A DNA stretch of 16,000 nt from Bacillota bacterium (GTDB lineage Bacteria; Bacillota; Clostridia; Clostridiales; Clostridiaceae), in the NCBI GenBank assembly GCA_023451395.1, contig JAEXZL010000210.1, positions 1 to 16,000 on the forward strand. Reading direction: 5' to 3'. Numbering within the stretch: the stretch's first letter is position 1; every line of letters starts with the position of its first letter. Shown here one piece after another: positions 14,926-16,000 of the stretch. The notes under the pieces were generated by a model. The model was given only the letters and a program-made list of their open reading frames with translations, did not search any database and was not told the origin of the DNA. The translations under genes and the position numbers were made by a program.

Positions 14926-15348
14926 TCAGCATCTTATTGTCTTGGTGGACTTTGACTCTCCAGTCCTATATATGTTCATGGGCTGCTCCGAATGCAAGGG
15001 CGGCTTCCCATGATTAGTTTACTCTACATCTCGTATTGCATTTCCATTTTCATCAAACCATCTTCTAGTTTTATATTTCCTTGCTCGTCCCAAATATCCA
15101 CAGTTTAATTGGATTTACTCTAAACAAATCATCATATATATCAGATTACCCCACTATAGCTACTAGTGTTCTTAATACTTCCGTTCCTATAGCAATTATT
15201 CTTTCTGTTGCTATAACTTGTGCTGCTGTACCAACATCAAGTAATCCTACTCCACCTTCCATTACTACCTGTGCTACCTTAGTGTTATGTCCTAATATTC
15301 AATTTCCTATATATGCTTCAACTGCATTATGTTGACAAATCAATCTAA
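14926..15348 (-). pseudogene. Decayed polymorphic-toxin C-terminal region
   Basis: Reading right to left, the protein traces are: LRLICQHNAVEAYIGN, stop (15301-15299); a 50-codon Gly/Ala-rich segment ILGHNTKVAQVVMEGGVGLL ... VGTAAQVIATERII ..., stop (15148-15146); SDIYDDLFRVNPIK. A one-base shift gives VDIWDEQGNIK, a second gives RRWFDENGNAIRDVE, then a stop (15021-15019) and TNHGKP. A third gives ALAFGAAHEHI, stop (14968-14966), and DW. The frames continue each other in sense and order, and both shifts after NPIK and GNIK are explained by loss of one A from an A-run. The FDENGNAIRDV-TNHG-HxH-W pattern is what I know from tails of Rhs-like toxins. The toxic activity is not identified. It begins at the edge of repeat B and precedes the gene at 14,537. 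Confidence 0.75.
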
Positions 15349-15403
15349 GTGGCTTAACATCATCCGACTGGAGGACACCGCCCGTCAAAACCGGACGAAT
15401 CTC
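15349..15403 (-). repeat. GC-rich two-hairpin repeat, copy B
   Basis: Aligns without gaps to copy A (42/55 identical). The second hairpin persists as CGTCCG/CGGGCG, where an A-C mismatch of copy A is a G-C pair; the first hairpin has lost pairing. It lies 56 bases past the stop of the gene at 15,460 and directly adjoins the toxin remnant. Confidence 0.7.
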
Positions 15404-15459
15404 TCCTTAGTTTTTTCCCACACTTATTCACATTACATAACTTTTTATCGTTTATGTCT

Positions 15460-15999
15460 CTATGCTTGTATTGAAATATTTCCAACTCCATCAATAAAAC
15501 TTGTATGAACACAAAAGCATTTCTTACCATCATAGCACTCTAATAATGTAATTATTTTTGTCAAAAAAACATCTTCCAAGGACATAGATATGTCTTCACT
15601 AATAAATACTGTGCTTTTTAAATTAAAATCAACACGTCTTTCTTCAGCACAAAAATCATAGCCTAATTTTAATAAGTCTGTTATTTGCAATTCCAACATC
15701 TCATTAAGCGTATTAAATGTATTGGTGGTCCTTTGAGTTATTGATATTAGCTCTAAAATTTCGGCTCTCGATAGCTGTTTTTTCACAGAATATTTCTGCA
15801 AAATCTTTTTAGTCTGTGACAAATTGTTCACTACAAATTTTTTGGGGATTTGTATAGCAAAAGTAAATGACGCACATTTATCTCCCGATAATATTTCGCT
15901 AAATCGTTGTACTAATTCATCACAATATAAATCGTCAATGTCATTCACTTCAGTTAGTTCAGTTATTATCCCCCATATTTCTAAATACTCTATGTCAAA
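15460..15999 (-). CDS. Unrecognised protein, 5' end beyond the window; possible immunity or toxin-system protein
   Basis: The frame is open from 15,999 to the TAG at 15,462-15,460, 179 visible codons. A GTG at 15948 could be taken as the start, but it has no ribosome site and the frame continues upstream without a stop (IEYLEIWGIITELTE), so the true start probably lies outside. The visible part is soluble, with a strand-rich segment (KCASFTFAIQIPKKFVV), a helical middle (LSRAEILELISITQRTTNTFNTLNEMLEL) and a C-terminus with Cys residues (ECYDGKKCFCVHTSF). No family is recognised. It is in the same orientation as the array and followed by repeat B, like two of the other array genes. Confidence 0.55.
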   Translation of the reverse strand, partial: FDIEYLEIWGIITELTEVNDIDDLYCDELVQRFSEILSGDKCASFTFAIQIPKKFVVNNLSQTKKILQKYSVKKQLSRAEILELISITQRTTNTFNTLNEMLELQITDLLKLGYDFCAEERRVDFNLKSTVFISEDISMSLEDVFLTKIITLLECYDGKKCFCVHTSFIDGVGNISIQA

Positions 16000-16000
16000 A

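Noticed and set aside
15081..15335. Plus-strand 84-codon reading frame
   Set aside because: It lies opposite the decayed toxin remnant, which explains the sequence better; its Thr/Pro/Ser-rich product and lack of a ribosome site mark it as a shadow.
12083..15420. CRISPR array or IS element as explanation for the repeats
   Set aside because: Only three diverged, irregularly spaced copies, no spacers of constant size, no terminal inverted repeats and no transposase.

Overview
The window reads as chromosomal DNA of a low-GC Gram-positive anaerobe of the Clostridium type. The evidence is AT-rich sequence, strong Shine-Dalgarno boxes, several GTG/TTG starts, stem-loop terminators with U-tracts, a C. 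kluyveri-type 4-hydroxybutyrate dehydrogenase, arginine deiminase and an AgrC-like GHKL kinase. No rRNA, tRNA, CRISPR array or transposase gene was seen.

Left part (1-12,082): ordinary chromosomal genes, mostly on the minus strand and in short units. In order they are: the 5' end of a DegV-family lipid-binding protein; an FAD reductase and Gfo/Idh/MocA dehydrogenase pair; arginine deiminase; undecaprenyl-diphosphatase; an orphan GHKL histidine kinase with a TTG start; and a three-gene padR operon (PadR repressor, permease-prefix membrane protein, DUF4825-type lipid-face protein). A consensus promoter overlapped by a dyad drives the padR operon. Next come 4-hydroxybutyrate dehydrogenase on the plus strand, a minus-strand pair (ABM-family small protein and a secreted membrane-anchored protein), and a divergent TetR regulator. 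Most units end in clear intrinsic terminators.

Right part (12,083-16,000): this region is different. It holds a run of minus-strand small orphan genes, each preceded on its 5' side by a short or broken coding remnant. The best remnant (14,926-15,348) is a decayed polymorphic-toxin C-terminus. It has a hydrophobic Gly/Ala-rich segment and then WFDENGNAIRDV, TNHGKP and HEH pieces, interrupted by four in-frame stops and three single-base frameshifts. Shorter remnants lie at 12,668-12,805, whose stop overlaps the next start as ATGA, and at 13,483-13,602. Two more tentative ones lie at 13,938-14,006 and 14,387-14,461. The genes they precede are all small, soluble-looking and unlike each other; two are Cys-rich. 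They fit immunity proteins. A diverged GC-rich two-hairpin repeat sits just 3' of three of these genes (12,096-12,150; 14,459-14,527; 15,349-15,403), so it appears to mark module boundaries.

My reading is an orphan toxin-tip/immunity array: up to five modules in which immunity genes stay intact while toxin tips have decayed. It lies downstream of a presumed full-length polymorphic toxin gene beyond the right edge. A gene open at the right edge (15,460 to at least 15,999) is either a further immunity protein or part of such a system. Toxin and immunity assignments rest on gene order and remembered family motifs, not on searches.
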